From JBFHNV01 sp965365655 (GTDB lineage: Bacteria; Pseudomonadota; Gammaproteobacteria; HK1), in the NCBI GenBank assembly GCA_965365655.1, contig CBDUCN010000332.1, forward strand, positions 1 through 5,627: a stretch of DNA of 5,627 bases, written 5' to 3'. This document shows positions 4,743 through 5,627 of the stretch, piece after piece. The number at the start of each line of letters is the position of its first letter. Position 1 is the first letter of the stretch. The translations under genes and the position numbers were made by a program. The notes beneath the pieces were generated by a model. It was not told the DNA's origin. It saw nothing but the letters and a program-made list of their open reading frames with translations, and searched no databases.

Positions 4743-5627
4743 CTCGAGCGTGATCCCGATCGGTCCGCGCGGCAGCCACGCCTCCATGATCTGATCGCCG
4801 CGTCGGATCCGCACCGGCACCGTTTCGCCGCGGATGCCACCGGTGGTGGCCTCGCGCAGCTCGCGGCCGTTGAAGATCCGCCGGTCGGCATACGACTCGA
4901 TCACGTCGCCGGGCTGCAGGCCGTACTCGTAGGCGGCGGATCCCTGCATCACCGAGTCGATCTGCACGCGGTTCGACGCGCCGGTGCTGTAGAGGTAGAG
5001 GTCGTAGGAGCTGTCGCCGATCTCGCTGCGCAGGCTCACCGCCTCGCGACGCATCGCCGCGGCCGTCTCGCGGTACTGCTCGCTGTCGACCCAGCCCTCG
5101 CGGGTGGCGCGGTCGCGGAGCTCGAGCCGGGCGAGCTCCTGCCGGGACTGGCGCTCCAGGATCTCGTCGGCGCGCTCGGCCTCGACGCCCACGCTGACGA
5201 GGGCGGCGTAGCGATCCTCCGGCGTGTCGACCGGAAGCGGGGGCGGCTCGTCGGCGCCGTCCGATGATGCCGCGGTCGTGGGGCCGGCCGACGGCGCCGC
5301 CGACTGCCGCTGCTCCAGCGCGACGACGCGTCGGCTCAGGCGCTCGATTTCATTGCGCAGCTGCACCAGCCGGCTGTCGAGGACGGCCAGGCCGACGGGC
5401 GCGGCAAGCGCGGGCGCGCCGGAGGCTCGCGGTGGCGCCGCAGTCGGCGCCGCGTCGGACGATGACGCATTCGCCGACATGCCGCCCTCCTGCGTGGTCA
5501 CCATCATGGCGCTGGTCGTCGCCTCGGGCGGAGTGACGGTCGAGGCGGGCGCGGCCGCGACGCGTGGTGCCGACTCGTCCTGCGCGCCGCCGGGGGACGC
5601 CTTGTCCGCGATGCCCTGTGCGCCCGC
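4716..5627 (-). CDS. Coiled-coil and PDZ domain protein (N-terminus possibly beyond the window)
   Basis: The frame is open from the right edge to the TGA at 4718-4716. Counting from the ATG at 5507, there is an Ala/Pro/Ser-rich low-complexity stretch (to about 40), a heptad-like segment LDSRLVQLRNEIERLSRRV at 43-61 suggesting a short coiled coil, another Pro/Ala linker, a charged helical part (about 95-165) and a PDZ domain (about 166-250) with GLQPGDVI at 196-203. No protease triad is seen, so it is probably a binding or scaffold protein; PDZ proteins of this kind are usually membrane-anchored or periplasmic. The 40 codons between 5507 and the edge end almost always in G or C, so I take the gene as continuing past the edge, where a membrane anchor may lie. 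A strong internal start exists at 5480. Partner and function are not known. Confidence 0.75.
   Translation of the reverse strand, partial: AGAQGIADKASPGGAQDESAPRVAAAPASTVTPPEATTSAMMVTTQEGGMSANASSSDAAPTAAPPRASGAPALAAPVGLAVLDSRLVQLRNEIERLSRRVVALEQRQSAAPSAGPTTAASSDGADEPPPLPVDTPEDRYAALVSVGVEAERADEILERQSRQELARLELRDRATREGWVDSEQYRETAAAMRREAVSLRSEIGDSSYDLYLYSTGASNRVQIDSVMQGSAAYEYGLQPGDVIESYADRRIFNGRELREATTGGIRGETVPVRIRRGDQIMEAWLPRGPIGITLEPARAAPVP
5478..5491 (-). promoter_or_regulatory. Strong ribosome site and ATG inside the PDZ reading frame
   Basis: On the minus strand AGGAGG (5491-5486) is followed after five bases by the ATG at 5480-5478. This is the best Shine-Dalgarno and start pair seen in the window. 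It would give a 254-residue protein beginning MSANASSS. Either this is the true start or it makes a second, shorter product. Confidence 0.4.

Noticed and set aside
4491..5267. 258-codon plus-strand open frame opposite the PDZ gene
   Set aside because: It crosses the terminator and lies opposite a frame with a clear PDZ motif; no ribosome site or domain was seen.

Overview
This window looks like the chromosome of a GC-rich proteobacterium. Four of the five main genes have strongly G/C-biased third codon positions. A PEP-CTERM surface protein behind a sigma-54-type promoter and a bacterial RIO1-type kinase both fit an environmental, exopolysaccharide-producing beta- or gammaproteobacterium. The species cannot be named from the sequence alone.

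Layout. Positions 1-1239 (+) hold the C-terminal three quarters of a thiamine-diphosphate enzyme of the acetolactate synthase/benzoylformate decarboxylase superfamily, whose start lies off the left edge. A 246-base gap with two strong stem-loops leads to a complete glutathione S-transferase gene (1486-2103, +). This converges on a minus-strand pair: a RIO1-family serine kinase (2144-2992) and, just upstream of it, a 42-residue Lys/Arg-rich protein (2996-3124). The two minus-strand reading frames are the same frame, separated only by one TGA and one sense codon. The leader of this pair carries an RNA hairpin, and further upstream there is a weak promoter and a 7-bp-arm dyad.

Positions 3125-3849 are 725 bases without a convincing gene. 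They contain several dyads and, at 3775-3789, a well-formed -24/-12 sigma-54 promoter. That promoter reads into a PEP-CTERM protein gene (3850-4521, +), which has a signal peptide, a C-terminal VPEP motif, a membrane segment and a basic tail. A strong intrinsic terminator follows at 4561-4590.

The right end is a minus-strand gene for a coiled-coil plus PDZ-domain protein (4716 to beyond the right edge). Its stop codon lies inside a 32-bp tandem duplication that forms two identical GC hairpins.

How the parts relate. The genes do not form one pathway. The plausible functional units are the kinase with its small basic partner, and the PEP-CTERM gene with its sigma-54 control region. The second unit agrees with what is known of exosortase systems, where PEP-CTERM genes are often controlled by RpoN with the PrsK/PrsR two-component pair. 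No exosortase or prsK/prsR gene is visible here. I found no tRNA, rRNA, CRISPR array, insertion sequence or phage gene.
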